From Ignavibacteria bacterium (GTDB taxonomy: Bacteria; Bacteroidota; Ignavibacteria; Kapaibacteriales; UBA2268): a stretch of DNA of 64,000 nucleotides. Shown in pieces: positions 46,640-55,407 of this stretch (positions are counted from its first letter, which is position 1; the number at the start of each line of letters is the position of its first letter). A program made the position numbers and the translations under genes. Location: positions 1 to 64,000 of the forward strand of contig JAERMQ010000042.1 of the NCBI GenBank assembly GCA_016844745.1, in the 5' to 3' direction. Below the pieces are notes generated by a model. The model was not told the origin of the DNA and ran no database searches. It saw only the letters and a program-made list of their open reading frames with translations.

Positions 46640-47689
46640 ATGAATCTTACAAAAAAAATCATATTAACCCTCTTATCATTAATAACAGCTTCACACCTAT
46701 TAATATCTAAAGGTAATTTTGTAGGTAAATACGAAGTTAATGTCTATCCAAACATTCTTACGATAGAATTCAAATCCGACTATACATTTGAAATAGTTGA
46801 TTCTGCAAAGTATTACGATAAACGTAGTGCAACGGGAAAATGGGAATTGAAGAGGGGTGATACAATAATTATCAATACATTCAATCAACTTCTTCCATTT
46901 GAAGAAACTCAGGGAGATTCGAGTAATATAGTTACAATCAAAGTAGTTGATACCAAAGGCAATCCTATTGAGCAGGCAAGAGTAATGGTTGATTTGGCTA
47001 ACAATCAGGGTGCATCTTCAATGACGGATAAAAACGGATTAATCAAATTCAAATATAGCAGTTTGATATTCCGAAATCTTACTGTTTATGGTCCTAAATT
47101 AGGCATTTTCGGTAACAAATATCATCCAAACAAGATCTTCAAAAATCATGTTACAATTACATTTATGGATACAGACTCGCAACCAATTGTAAATAATGGT
47201 AAATATTTAATAATGGGTGATACTTTAATCGAGTTGGGGGAACCTTTTTCGGAAACTTATGGTTATGCAGGTACACTGGTATTTTCTAAAGTTTATAATA
47301 TCGAAAAATTAAAAAATATAATTATTGATGAAAATAAGTATTTCAAGTACCAGGCAAATTCCGACTTTTTTAAAAAAGATACTTATGATTCTACGAAGTA
47401 TAATTATTTTACAATAATCACTACATTAATTGGTAACATCGTAAAAAATCTCGATGGAATCGGCGGTTATAACAAAAATGAATATAACATATTCGAACGG
47501 CAAATAATTGGATTCAATGATGCAATTCAAAAAATCAAGGCTGAAGATTTCTTTCATAAAAAGTTTTCAGTTTCAATAGCAAAACGATTTGAAAAAACCA
47601 TTTCCAAAACCGGTTCAAATCTAATCGAATTCGAATCGATTACCGGTAAGTTTTTGGAATTGAAGAAAAAGCAAAGTATAAAAAGATGA
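46640..47689 (+). CDS. Unrecognised exported protein with an Ig-like/carboxypeptidase-regulatory-like insert
   Basis: I do not recognise this 349-residue protein. It begins with a signal peptide (residues 1-24, ILTLLSLITASHLLISKG). Residues about 25-85 look like a small beta-rich domain (FKSDYTFEIVDSAKYYD, SATGKWELKRGDT). Residues about 93-160 resemble a bacterial Ig/carboxypeptidase-regulatory fold (VTIKVVDTKGNPIEQARVM). The C-terminal 130 residues are rich in Lys, Asn and aromatics and probably helical. It has no sorting domain or lipobox, so it is likely periplasmic. The ATG follows a purely AT-rich leader. Confidence 0.75.
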   Translation: MNLTKKIILTLLSLITASHLLISKGNFVGKYEVNVYPNILTIEFKSDYTFEIVDSAKYYDKRSATGKWELKRGDTIIINTFNQLLPFEETQGDSSNIVTIKVVDTKGNPIEQARVMVDLANNQGASSMTDKNGLIKFKYSSLIFRNLTVYGPKLGIFGNKYHPNKIFKNHVTITFMDTDSQPIVNNGKYLIMGDTLIELGEPFSETYGYAGTLVFSKVYNIEKLKNIIIDENKYFKYQANSDFFKKDTYDSTKYNYFTIITTLIGNIVKNLDGIGGYNKNEYNIFERQIIGFNDAIQKIKAEDFFHKKFSVSIAKRFEKTISKTGSNLIEFESITGKFLELKKKQSIKR

Positions 47690-47763
47690 GTCATATCAAA
47701 AAACCAAAAATTTAAGAGGTTGTCTCATAAGCTATAAAATGGAAGAATGTCACGGATAACATT

Positions 47764-47799
47764 AAAAAAGCCTGTAATTTTGAATTACAGGCTTTTTTT
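47764..47799 (-). terminator. Intrinsic terminator after tRNA-Asp
   Basis: AGCCTGTAATT and AATTACAGGCT (47769-47779 and 47783-47793) form a hairpin flanked by A6 and T7. It starts right after the tRNA-Asp 3' end on the minus strand and could also end the plus-strand gene to its left. Confidence 0.9.
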
Positions 47800-47800
47800 G

Positions 47801-47875
47801 CGGGGCCGACGAGACTCGAACTCGCGGCCTCCAGTGTGACAGACTGGCGCTCTAACCAAACTGAGCTACGACCCC
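47801..47875 (-). tRNA. tRNA-Asp(GTC)
   Basis: Minus-strand cloverleaf of 75 bases. Acceptor arms GGGGTCG and CGGCCCC pair with one G-U, and the discriminator is G. The anticodon stem CCAGT/ACTGG encloses the loop CTGTCAC, with anticodon GTC. The D loop (AGCTCAGTTTGGTTAGAGC) and T arm (GAG TTCGAGT CTC) are standard. CCA is not encoded. It precedes the terminator and follows tRNA-Ala in the same direction. Confidence 0.95.
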
Positions 47876-47917
47876 GGATTTATTTTAAAATTCAAAGGAA
47901 TTCTTCCAAATCCCCAG

Positions 47918-47990
<73 letters not shown>

Positions 47991-48263
47991 TTCTTATTTA
48001 AAAAAAATAAGGAATACAAAATTAAGTATTTTTTGTCGAATTTCAAAAATATTTGTTTGTGAAATCACAAATTCATACGAATTTTTAATTATTTATTTTT
48101 CAGTATATAGAATTTATAAAAAAAATTAACAAAAAATCATATTATAGATAAATTATTATTGTTTATTAATTATTATTTTATAAATTGCATTTAATTAAAA
48201 TTGTAATTAATAACTTATTACAAAATATTCATACAATGAATTGTAATAGAATTAATATCTAAA

Positions 48264-49877
48264 ATGAAAATATCGCTCAGAACGCGGCTTGCTTTTTGGT
48301 ACACGGCAATAGTTGCATTGTCCTTGTTAGCATTCGGGGCATATACATACTACTCGGTTTCAAACGAGCTTTATTCAAATCTCGACGCATCTCTCGTTAA
48401 AGTTACAAACTCTATCGATTATATTATCGAGCGAAAACTATGGGAATTACAAGAAAAACAATCAAATGGTACTACTCATAGTCAAAGAAAATTTAAAATT
48501 GATTCAAATTATAATGAATTGTCGTTTCTTACGGAAGAACAGAAAAGGTCATTAGACCTTGAAAAAAAGTATGATTCCAAACGTTCCAATGAGCAGGAAA
48601 GCATTTGGTCATCAATTTATGAGCATATTCTTTTAAGACCCCGTAATTATTTTATTCAGATTGCCGATACAGCCAATAAAATTGTTTGGCGCTCTGCTAA
48701 TCTTTTGTCGGATTCTCTTCCCATTTTACCGACAACATCGATGATTTCACAATTTGTTAATAAATCTTTAGAACGGTTAACTCTCGATTTAGGCTCTAAC
48801 GTACTTTACGCACGTGAGTTTTCAGGAACTCCAGGAGATTCTACTTTTTTCAGCTATCTATTCCACAAAAAAAATGTACGATTATTTGCAAAAAGGACTC
48901 AGAACGCCACTCTTTCGATTGGCTATTCCTACGACGAAATATCACATACACTTAAAGGATTGTTTAATTTATTGCTATTAACCATACCTTTGATTCTTTT
49001 TGTATCTACTTTAGGAGGACTTGTTCTTTCCAAATTATCATTGCAATCAATAGATGAGATTACGCGCACGGCACATGAAATTACTGCCAGCAATCTTAGC
49101 CAACGTCTTTCCGTTCCCGATACAAAGGATGAAGTAGGCAGACTCAAAACAACATTAAACGAGATGATAGAAAGGTTAGAGAATTCCTTTACCCAAATTA
49201 AACAGTTTACATCCGATGCTTCGCACGAGATGAAAACTCCGTTGACAATACTTCGTGGTGAACTCGAGCTTGCACTTCATCATCAGAAGACACCCGATGA
49301 ATACGAATTTATATTAGCCAGCTCGCTCGAAGAAGTTTCAAGGTTGACAAACATCGTAGAATCATTATTAGAACTCTCGCGAGCCGATGCCGGACAGGTT
49401 AAAATGAATTTTCAAAAACAGGATATTGTACCGCTCCTAAAGGATATTATCGAGGATGCTGAAATATTGGCTGAAAGTAAGAATTTAATTATAACTACGA
49501 AAATTGATGATTCGGTTGAATGTACAATAGATGCTCCCAGGTTGCATCAGGCTTTTTTGAATATTATCGAAAATGCTATTAAATATACACCGGCAAATGG
49601 TAAAATAAATATTGAACTTTCCGAAGATAATTTTTTTACTGAAATTAAAGTGTCTGATACCGGTATTGGTATTCCGGCTGAGCAATTACCACATATTTTC
49701 GACCGTTTTTACAGGGCTAACCGGGATAAGACCGAAGGAATTACGGGTTCCGGACTTGGTTTATCTATCGTTAAATGGATTATTGATGCCCATCAGGGTA
49801 AAATTTTCGTTGATAGCCGGTTACAACAAGGAACCGTTTTCACCGTCCTTTTGCCAAAGGTTATTAATCAAGGTTGA
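48264..49877 (+). CDS. Membrane histidine kinase with HAMP domain, no adjacent response regulator
   Basis: The 537-residue protein has two membrane segments (about 10-32 and 232-255), with a 200-residue periplasmic sensor between them. HAMP covers about 256-308, and HisKA carries the phospho-acceptor His321 in SDASHEMKTPLTILRGELE. The HATPase domain has NIIENAIKYTPANG, DTGIGIP and GSGLGLSIVKWI. The topology resembles CpxA/ArlS kinases. No receiver-domain gene lies nearby: the previous features are tRNAs and the next gene is a secreted propeller protein. The sensed signal is unknown. Confidence 0.93.
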   Translation: MKISLRTRLAFWYTAIVALSLLAFGAYTYYSVSNELYSNLDASLVKVTNSIDYIIERKLWELQEKQSNGTTHSQRKFKIDSNYNELSFLTEEQKRSLDLEKKYDSKRSNEQESIWSSIYEHILLRPRNYFIQIADTANKIVWRSANLLSDSLPILPTTSMISQFVNKSLERLTLDLGSNVLYAREFSGTPGDSTFFSYLFHKKNVRLFAKRTQNATLSIGYSYDEISHTLKGLFNLLLLTIPLILFVSTLGGLVLSKLSLQSIDEITRTAHEITASNLSQRLSVPDTKDEVGRLKTTLNEMIERLENSFTQIKQFTSDASHEMKTPLTILRGELELALHHQKTPDEYEFILASSLEEVSRLTNIVESLLELSRADAGQVKMNFQKQDIVPLLKDIIEDAEILAESKNLIITTKIDDSVECTIDAPRLHQAFLNIIENAIKYTPANGKINIELSEDNFFTEIKVSDTGIGIPAEQLPHIFDRFYRANRDKTEGITGSGLGLSIVKWIIDAHQGKIFVDSRLQQGTVFTVLLPKVINQG

Positions 49878-49885
49878 AAATTAGG

Positions 49886-51121
49886 ATGAATTTTATAAAA
49901 ATCAAATTTCTATTCTTATCCTTTTTCATTATTATCAATTGTCTCGAAGCTCAGCATTGCAAGGATTTTCTTGTTTATGACGGTATGGAGAAGGTTGTCA
50001 AATTCGGCATGGACTCCACTACTCACTGGTGGGCTATTACCGAACCTTTCACGAATAAAAACAGGGTATTAATCGACGGCTCCTCAAGCGATGTTTATCA
50101 ATCCGTATCCGAACCTATATTCTCACCCGATGGGTATAGATGGGCTTTTGCTGCCTGCGATAATAACTACTGTTATATTGTATCGAACGAAGAGAAAATT
50201 TCTCTACCTTTTGTTAAAATCACGGAAATTACATTCAGCCCGAATTCCCAGGCATTGGTCTATGCTTACAAAGAAACCGAAGATGAAATTATAGTTTTGC
50301 CGAATAGAAAAATCAAGGTGTACGCAAGATACGGCAGTATGTATTTATCATCGGGTGGAGAAAGAATTGCCTTCATGGGGAGAAGAGTCGATGGATTCGT
50401 ACTTAATATTAATGGTCAGGAATCTTCCATATTCGATGAAATAAAACCTTTCGGATTCTGGCAGGATGGCACCTTTCTTTTTGCCGGTAGAAGTGGAGAC
50501 AGATGGCAGATATACAAAGACGGAAAGGCATATCCCGAGAGTTATACCGGTATTTTCGAACCTACCTTGAATTTATCCGCAAATTGTGCGGCATTTTCAG
50601 GAACACTGCTTTCGGGCAAACAAGTCGCAGTACTCATTTCAGAAGAATACTATGAACCTCTTATAAGTAAGCAATATGATATTATCGAAAATATTACTTT
50701 ACATCCGAATTCACCCCTTGTGGCTTTTACGGCAACAAACGACGGCACTCACTATGTTGTTCTTAGCTCCTCGGAATATTTTGCACCGGGTAATTTCTCC
50801 AAAATCAGGTTTACTTATGATGGTTCGGAGCTTTTCTTTATGGGTTGCCAGACTGATTGCTATGCAAATATCAACGGACGCAAATTTCCAATGAATTCAT
50901 TAATCGACCTTCAATATACTTTTGCATGTAAACCCGGTACCCGGACTATTGCATACTCGACAAGTTCATCCATAGTATTCAGGTATATCGAAAGAAAAGA
51001 ATTATACTCCGGTATGATGACCGATGCTACTTCACCGGCACGTTATAATTGGCGTACCGACCGTTATGAAGCGCTTGGCAGCATAAATAACCGGATTTAT
51101 TTAATGACCTGCAAAAACTAA
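49886..51121 (+). CDS. Unrecognised secreted beta-propeller-like protein
   Basis: I do not know this family. The 411-residue protein has a signal peptide (residues about 1-23, ending NCLEAQ). It then has a repetitive beta-sheet sequence with PD40/WD40-like phrases (EPIFSPDGYRWAFAACDN, EITFSPNSQALVYAY, TYDGSELFFMG), so it is probably a beta-propeller. Several Cys pairs (HCKDF, CDNNYC, CQTDC) may form disulfides. There is no sorting domain. ATG 49886 is preferred over TTG 49874, which overlaps the kinase stop. It sits between the kinase and the GldL-like gene. Confidence 0.7.
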   Translation: MNFIKIKFLFLSFFIIINCLEAQHCKDFLVYDGMEKVVKFGMDSTTHWWAITEPFTNKNRVLIDGSSSDVYQSVSEPIFSPDGYRWAFAACDNNYCYIVSNEEKISLPFVKITEITFSPNSQALVYAYKETEDEIIVLPNRKIKVYARYGSMYLSSGGERIAFMGRRVDGFVLNINGQESSIFDEIKPFGFWQDGTFLFAGRSGDRWQIYKDGKAYPESYTGIFEPTLNLSANCAAFSGTLLSGKQVAVLISEEYYEPLISKQYDIIENITLHPNSPLVAFTATNDGTHYVVLSSSEYFAPGNFSKIRFTYDGSELFFMGCQTDCYANINGRKFPMNSLIDLQYTFACKPGTRTIAYSTSSSIVFRYIERKELYSGMMTDATSPARYNWRTDRYEALGSINNRIYLMTCKN

Positions 51122-51130
51122 TAAATAAAT

Positions 51131-51210
51131 AATAACACACCCCTTAATCCCCTCTCAAGAGGGGAATTTGAACATTCCCATCTTGAGAGGGGATTAAGGG
51201 GTGTGTTATT
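51131..51210. repeat. G-rich hairpin (family A variant) with perfect 30-base arms
   Basis: Positions 51131-51160 and 51181-51210 are exact 30-base inverted copies (AATAACACACCCCTTAATCC and on), around a 20-base interior that also pairs partly (GGGGAA, TTCCCA). It begins ten bases after the propeller gene's stop. Its ends carry TTATT but no T-run. Confidence 0.92.
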
Positions 51211-51329
51211 ATTTAACGATGAAACAATTTGATTATTAACTACTATATTTATTTTTCATCTGATTCTCGTAAAAATTCTATAAATTTGAGTTTTTTTAAA
51301 ATATAATTATTAAATAAAAATTATTCAGG

Positions 51330-52115
51330 ATGAAGAAAATCAACACATTCTCCTCGATTGATGGGCGTAAGCTGCTGGTCGAAATATTCAGGGAACTCAG
51401 GTACGAAAAACAACGTTCTGCTTTATCAACTCTTGCTATCTGCTGGCGGATTTGTACTTATGAGAAAAACATTCGCAGGTATGTCCAGAAAGATGTTGAA
51501 ATAATGCATACACTCGGACTATTCTCCGGTTCTGCACTCTGGATGGAAGAGATACTGAACCGCTTTTACTTTTCAACCATCAATTCATTCGTATATTTCG
51601 GTGCTGCTATTCTGCTTGTTCTAATCGGCGTAAGAAGATTTTCCGAAGTTGTGACAAATGACATTGTCATCGCCGGAATAGGATTCGAAGCCCTGATGCT
51701 GGTTTTAATGTTTATCGTCATGCTTTTTACTCCAAATGAAGATATATCCTTTCAAGGAAACGGCGATAATAATGAAACAGGGGAATTATTAACCGAAATA
51801 GGTGAAATTAGCCGTGATTTTGCCGCTGTTATCCTCCAACTTGAAGAGTTAGGTAAAACACTATCGGAAATGACCGACAGCCAAAAGAAAATGATTCAAT
51901 CAATCGATGATATTGCAAAAATCAATGCAAACGCAGTTTCTCCAAATCCGGAGATGCTCGAGGCAATGAAACAGACAAACCTTGCATTGAATGATTTTAA
52001 AACGGCAATTGTATCTCTGAGTGAATCCGTGAAAACTTTAAATAAGGAAGAAATCGAATTCTCGGTACGAAAAGAAGTTGAGCGATTTCTTGTAAATCAA
52101 GTCAGGCAACCATGA
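51330..52115 (+). CDS. Two-TM coiled-coil membrane protein resembling GldL
   Basis: This 261-residue protein has a helical amphipathic N-terminus (1-80), two membrane helices (about 84-101, VYFGAAILLVLIGV; and 112-134, VIAGIGFEALMLVLMF), and a long cytoplasmic coiled coil (about 150-245). The second helix carries Glu120 in the membrane, in a GxxxEA context. GldL, the T9SS motor component, has the same size, two helices, an intramembrane Glu needed for proton flow, and a helical C-terminus. The gene after it has one N-terminal membrane helix and a large periplasmic part, like GldM. No database search was possible, so this is a structural analogy. The 80-residue N-terminal extension is not typical of GldL. 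Confidence 0.55.
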   Translation: MKKINTFSSIDGRKLLVEIFRELRYEKQRSALSTLAICWRICTYEKNIRRYVQKDVEIMHTLGLFSGSALWMEEILNRFYFSTINSFVYFGAAILLVLIGVRRFSEVVTNDIVIAGIGFEALMLVLMFIVMLFTPNEDISFQGNGDNNETGELLTEIGEISRDFAAVILQLEELGKTLSEMTDSQKKMIQSIDDIAKINANAVSPNPEMLEAMKQTNLALNDFKTAIVSLSESVKTLNKEEIEFSVRKEVERFLVNQVRQP

Positions 52116-52229
52116 TTGGTTAATTATTGATGAAATTGTTATTTATAATTAGAATTTAGAGTTCTTATAAATCAAGTTAGGCAACCAAAACCGGTTAATT
52201 ATAGATGAGGCAGTTATTTATTAGAAGAA
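52089..52229 (+). repeat. 75-base direct duplication of the junction between the GldL-like and GldM-like genes
   Basis: A first copy from 52089 reads CTTGTAAATCAAGTCAGGCA and a second from 52164 reads CTTATAAATCAAGTTAGGCA. They remain alike through GGTTAATTAT(T/A)GATGA and TTATTTAT. The first copy includes the GldL-like stop; the second supplies the start codon of the GldM-like gene. Between them a remnant start (ATGAAATTG) leads to a stop after ten codons. Confidence 0.85.
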
Positions 52230-53701
52230 AAAGGGTAGTCGAGATATATTTTGTATTGTATCTTGCTGCATTGATATTGTTATTGCCCGATACTCATCCA
52301 TATACCAACTCATCTCAATCACCATCCAATAAAATACAAACATTGCCATTTAATCTATATCCGAATAAAAATGTTCTTACCTGCCGAATGGTAATGGACA
52401 GTGCCGGATACCGAATTTTATCAATAGATTCAATAAATACGATTTATTTTGCAGGCAATGTATCAGATGTGAAATTCGAATTTACAGTTGAGGACCAATC
52501 CCTTAATCAACGACTGACCCTGAAATCAGAGGGGCAGACCCATTCCAAATATTTTCGTCTTGAAGAACGCTCCGAGCAACAGGCAGCAAATTTTATTTGG
52601 AAACCTCCACTGAATGAAAAGATTAATAAAACATACTTAGTGAAAGTAGTTGCAACTGCCAGGGCAAAAGTAAATTCGGCAGATGGCGTAGTACTCGCCG
52701 GGCAAAGTTATCAGGTGCAGACTCAGTTCAGCCTGAATGTCAGCTATCTTGGTCCGTTGGCTTCTAATGATATTAATAATCAAAGAACATCCGGTTCGAG
52801 CCCCGGTTCTACGGAGCAATTAAATCCGGCAATAATGGAATTTCTTCGACAGGCTCCTCCAAATGAAGTATTTCTTAAAGCACAATACGATAACATACCA
52901 TTGATAACACGCCAGACATGGAAAAATAGTATTGATGTTTACGGGATTAGCAAGCTGGATATGGACAAAACAGTTCAACTTATCGTTAAACAAATACCAC
53001 AAAACAACCAGGGCAAAGCCTGGATTAAAGATATTTCCCAGAACAGGATAACAGTTGTCGGGATAGCTCCTGTTCAGGGAAGTCTACGGGTTGAACTTAA
53101 ATTATTAAGGAGGAGCGATGGTAAGCAACTATCTATTGATTTTTCTGTGAATTCAAATCCACTGGAAGAACCTATTTTCGAAACTGTTATGCACCCGGAA
53201 CGGCAGTATGAAATCAATCCAAATCTGCCATTGATAGCAGGACAGAATTGCAAAGCTTTTCTAAAAGAAGACAACAAAATCAGGGCTGTTAGTTCTCAGG
53301 GCGAATCATTTAAATTTACACCCGACCAATCCGATAACGGCAAAGTTTTCACTCTCGAGCGATATTTCAACGATAGCCTGGTCGGACAAATCTATAATCT
53401 TTCTGTGAGTGACTATCAGGAACCGGAGATTATACGTTTTTGGCAATTAAAAGATGCCATTAGGATGGAAACCCGTTCTTTTGGTATTGCTAAGGGCAGG
53501 AAGAATTTTATTGAGTTTTTAGAAATTTCCGGAAATGCAACCTGGAGGGAAATATTCGGCTCAACAAAGGAAGACTCAAAAAATAAAATTTATAACCAGA
53601 TATTCGAAATTACTCCGAAAAATCCTGCAATACCCTTTTCATTCAATGTACGAGCCGTTGACAGGTCAGGTAAGAAAAGCGTACAAAAGAGCTATCCCTG
53701 A
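52205..53701 (+). CDS. Single-TM periplasmic protein resembling GldM
   Basis: The 498-residue protein has a short basic cytoplasmic N-terminus (RQLFIRRKR), one membrane helix (about 10-28, VVEIYFVLYLAALILLLPD), and a 465-residue periplasmic region of beta-rich modules. The modules have no family signature I recognise. GldM (about 515 residues) has exactly this topology and four periplasmic beta domains. The gene lies directly after a GldL-like gene in the same operon-like run. This identification rests on topology and neighbourhood, not on sequence identity I can see. Its ATG is created by the second copy of a 75-base duplicated junction. TolC and MacAB-like genes follow. Confidence 0.5.
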   Translation: MRQLFIRRKRVVEIYFVLYLAALILLLPDTHPYTNSSQSPSNKIQTLPFNLYPNKNVLTCRMVMDSAGYRILSIDSINTIYFAGNVSDVKFEFTVEDQSLNQRLTLKSEGQTHSKYFRLEERSEQQAANFIWKPPLNEKINKTYLVKVVATARAKVNSADGVVLAGQSYQVQTQFSLNVSYLGPLASNDINNQRTSGSSPGSTEQLNPAIMEFLRQAPPNEVFLKAQYDNIPLITRQTWKNSIDVYGISKLDMDKTVQLIVKQIPQNNQGKAWIKDISQNRITVVGIAPVQGSLRVELKLLRRSDGKQLSIDFSVNSNPLEEPIFETVMHPERQYEINPNLPLIAGQNCKAFLKEDNKIRAVSSQGESFKFTPDQSDNGKVFTLERYFNDSLVGQIYNLSVSDYQEPEIIRFWQLKDAIRMETRSFGIAKGRKNFIEFLEISGNATWREIFGSTKEDSKNKIYNQIFEITPKNPAIPFSFNVRAVDRSGKKSVQKSYP

Positions 53702-53771
53702 TTGGATTGTAACTTTTATTTGTAATAATCGTAATTTGTAAAGTAGAAAAAATGCACTTAAGGAATTAAAA

Positions 53772-55229
53772 ATGAAATCTTGGATTGTTATAATTTTTTT
53801 TATATCAACAATAGGCAGTTCGGCACAAAGAGCCGGTGTTCCTTATTCGAATGATGATAAAACCAAACTACCTCCTCAATTAAGCCTGAATCAATGCCTT
53901 CAACTTGCACTTAAACAGAATTTCGATATAATATTAAATGCTCCGAAAAAAGAATCAGCCGAAGCAGCCTTATCGAGTGCTTTTGCTACATATCTCCCTT
54001 CGGTTTATTTCAATAGCGGCTATAGGCATGAATTTAAGAATTATGGTACAACAATATCATCAAATTCTTCTTCACCGAATAATCCGTATGATTCTTCAAC
54101 AAATTCTGTAATGTGGGCTGCTTATAGAGCATCAAATATGCTCATGAGCCCTATATTGTCTCAAATGCAAAACAGTAATATATCATTATCAAATAATTAT
54201 TATAACATGAGTTTATCGGCAAACCTGATACTTTTCGATGGTATGAACAGGGAAGCAAATTTAGAAAAGGCAAAAAAATCGGTAGAAGCTGTGATTAAAT
54301 CGAATAATCAATTGGAAAGAAATGTCCTAATCAGTGTTTACCGGGATTATATAGATGTAATAAGAAATAAACAAATTGTTCACGTACGAAACGAAAATTT
54401 CAATCTGGGAAATAAGGAATTAGAGAGGATTCAGGCTCAATACTCTGCAGGAGTTGTACCGATGAGCAATGTATATGCCCAGCAGGCAGACCTTGGAAGT
54501 CGCGAGCTTGAATTAATCACAGCAGATAATAACGTGCGTCTCTCAAAAGCCAAATTGCTAATTAATATCGGTTATAATGCAGATACTGCTATTGATTTCG
54601 AAAATCAAAGCCTCCCCGATTCGATAACCAATACCGAAATGCAACAATTCAGAACCTCAGTCGGTTCTTATGAAGAGTGTATGAAAAAGGCAATGTCGAA
54701 GCGAAATGATTTTGCTGCTGCCGGGTTAGCTGTTGAGTCAGCCCATTCCGGCATTACTGCTGCGCAAAGCGGATACTATCCTCGAATTTCGGCATCCGGC
54801 GGCTGGAGTTGGGCTAATTCGGAATTCAGTCAATTCGACCAGGGACTTTCGTCATTCGGATTAAGTTTATCCTTTCCGGTATTCGATAACCTGATGACAC
54901 GCAGCCAGGTTCAATCAGCTCAATTGCAGCTTGAGCAGAGGAAGGTCGAACAGCTTCATCTCGAGCAGCAGATTCGTGGCGCTGTTCAAGCTGCATTCCT
55001 GATTTTGGACGCAGCCGAAAAACAAATTGAAATAACTAATCGTGCAATGCGTTCTGCGTTAATGAACTACGAAAGTACTAATGAACGATATAAAGTAGGC
55101 GCAGCAAACATTACAGAGCTTCAAACAGCAAATAACCAACTCGTCGGTATGCAAATTAACCGGGTCAATGCAGTATATAATTATATAATGGCTCAGAAGG
55201 AATTGCTGTATGCTATTGGTGAGTTATAA
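53772..55229 (+). CDS. TolC-family outer membrane efflux protein
   Basis: The 485-residue protein has a signal peptide (residues 1-19, ending GSSAQ) and then a TolC fold: first helix LSLNQCLQLALKQNFDIIL, a beta-barrel strand NMSLSANLILFDGM, and a second half beginning ISASGGWSWANSEFSQFD. The barrel-forming stretch near residues 90-140 is Asn/Ser-rich. A good ribosome site (AAGGA) precedes the ATG. It opens the efflux set that continues with the adaptor (56599), ATPase and two permeases, so it is the probable outer-membrane channel of that MacAB-like system. Confidence 0.92.
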   Translation: MKSWIVIIFFISTIGSSAQRAGVPYSNDDKTKLPPQLSLNQCLQLALKQNFDIILNAPKKESAEAALSSAFATYLPSVYFNSGYRHEFKNYGTTISSNSSSPNNPYDSSTNSVMWAAYRASNMLMSPILSQMQNSNISLSNNYYNMSLSANLILFDGMNREANLEKAKKSVEAVIKSNNQLERNVLISVYRDYIDVIRNKQIVHVRNENFNLGNKELERIQAQYSAGVVPMSNVYAQQADLGSRELELITADNNVRLSKAKLLINIGYNADTAIDFENQSLPDSITNTEMQQFRTSVGSYEECMKKAMSKRNDFAAAGLAVESAHSGITAAQSGYYPRISASGGWSWANSEFSQFDQGLSSFGLSLSFPVFDNLMTRSQVQSAQLQLEQRKVEQLHLEQQIRGAVQAAFLILDAAEKQIEITNRAMRSALMNYESTNERYKVGAANITELQTANNQLVGMQINRVNAVYNYIMAQKELLYAIGEL

Positions 55230-55285
55230 TTTGTAGTATTTTATCATTCTGAACTTTAGAATAATTGAAAAGAAATGACAAATTC

Positions 55286-55366
55286 AAGAGAAACCCCCTA
55301 ACCCCCTTTGAAAAAGTGGGAATAAATTGTTCCCCCTTTTTCAAAGGGGGTTAGGGGGTTTCTCTT
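55286..55366. repeat. G-rich hairpin repeat (family A)
   Basis: The arms AAGAGAAACCCCCTAACCCC and GGGGTTAGGGGGTTTCTCTT are perfect complements, with a core CTTTGAAAAAGTGGG/CCCCCTTTTTCAAAG. It lies between the TolC-like and RDD genes. Its stop-free sequence makes an apparent 27-residue extension of the RDD frame, which is not used. Confidence 0.92.
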
Positions 55367-55407
55367 TGTATAACTTTTATTATGAATTAACATCTGGGAT
55401 AATATAT

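Noticed and set aside
51330-53701. MotA/MotB or TolQ/TolR pair
   Set aside because: The first gene has two rather than three or four membrane helices, and the second has no OmpA peptidoglycan domain, so GldL/GldM fits better.
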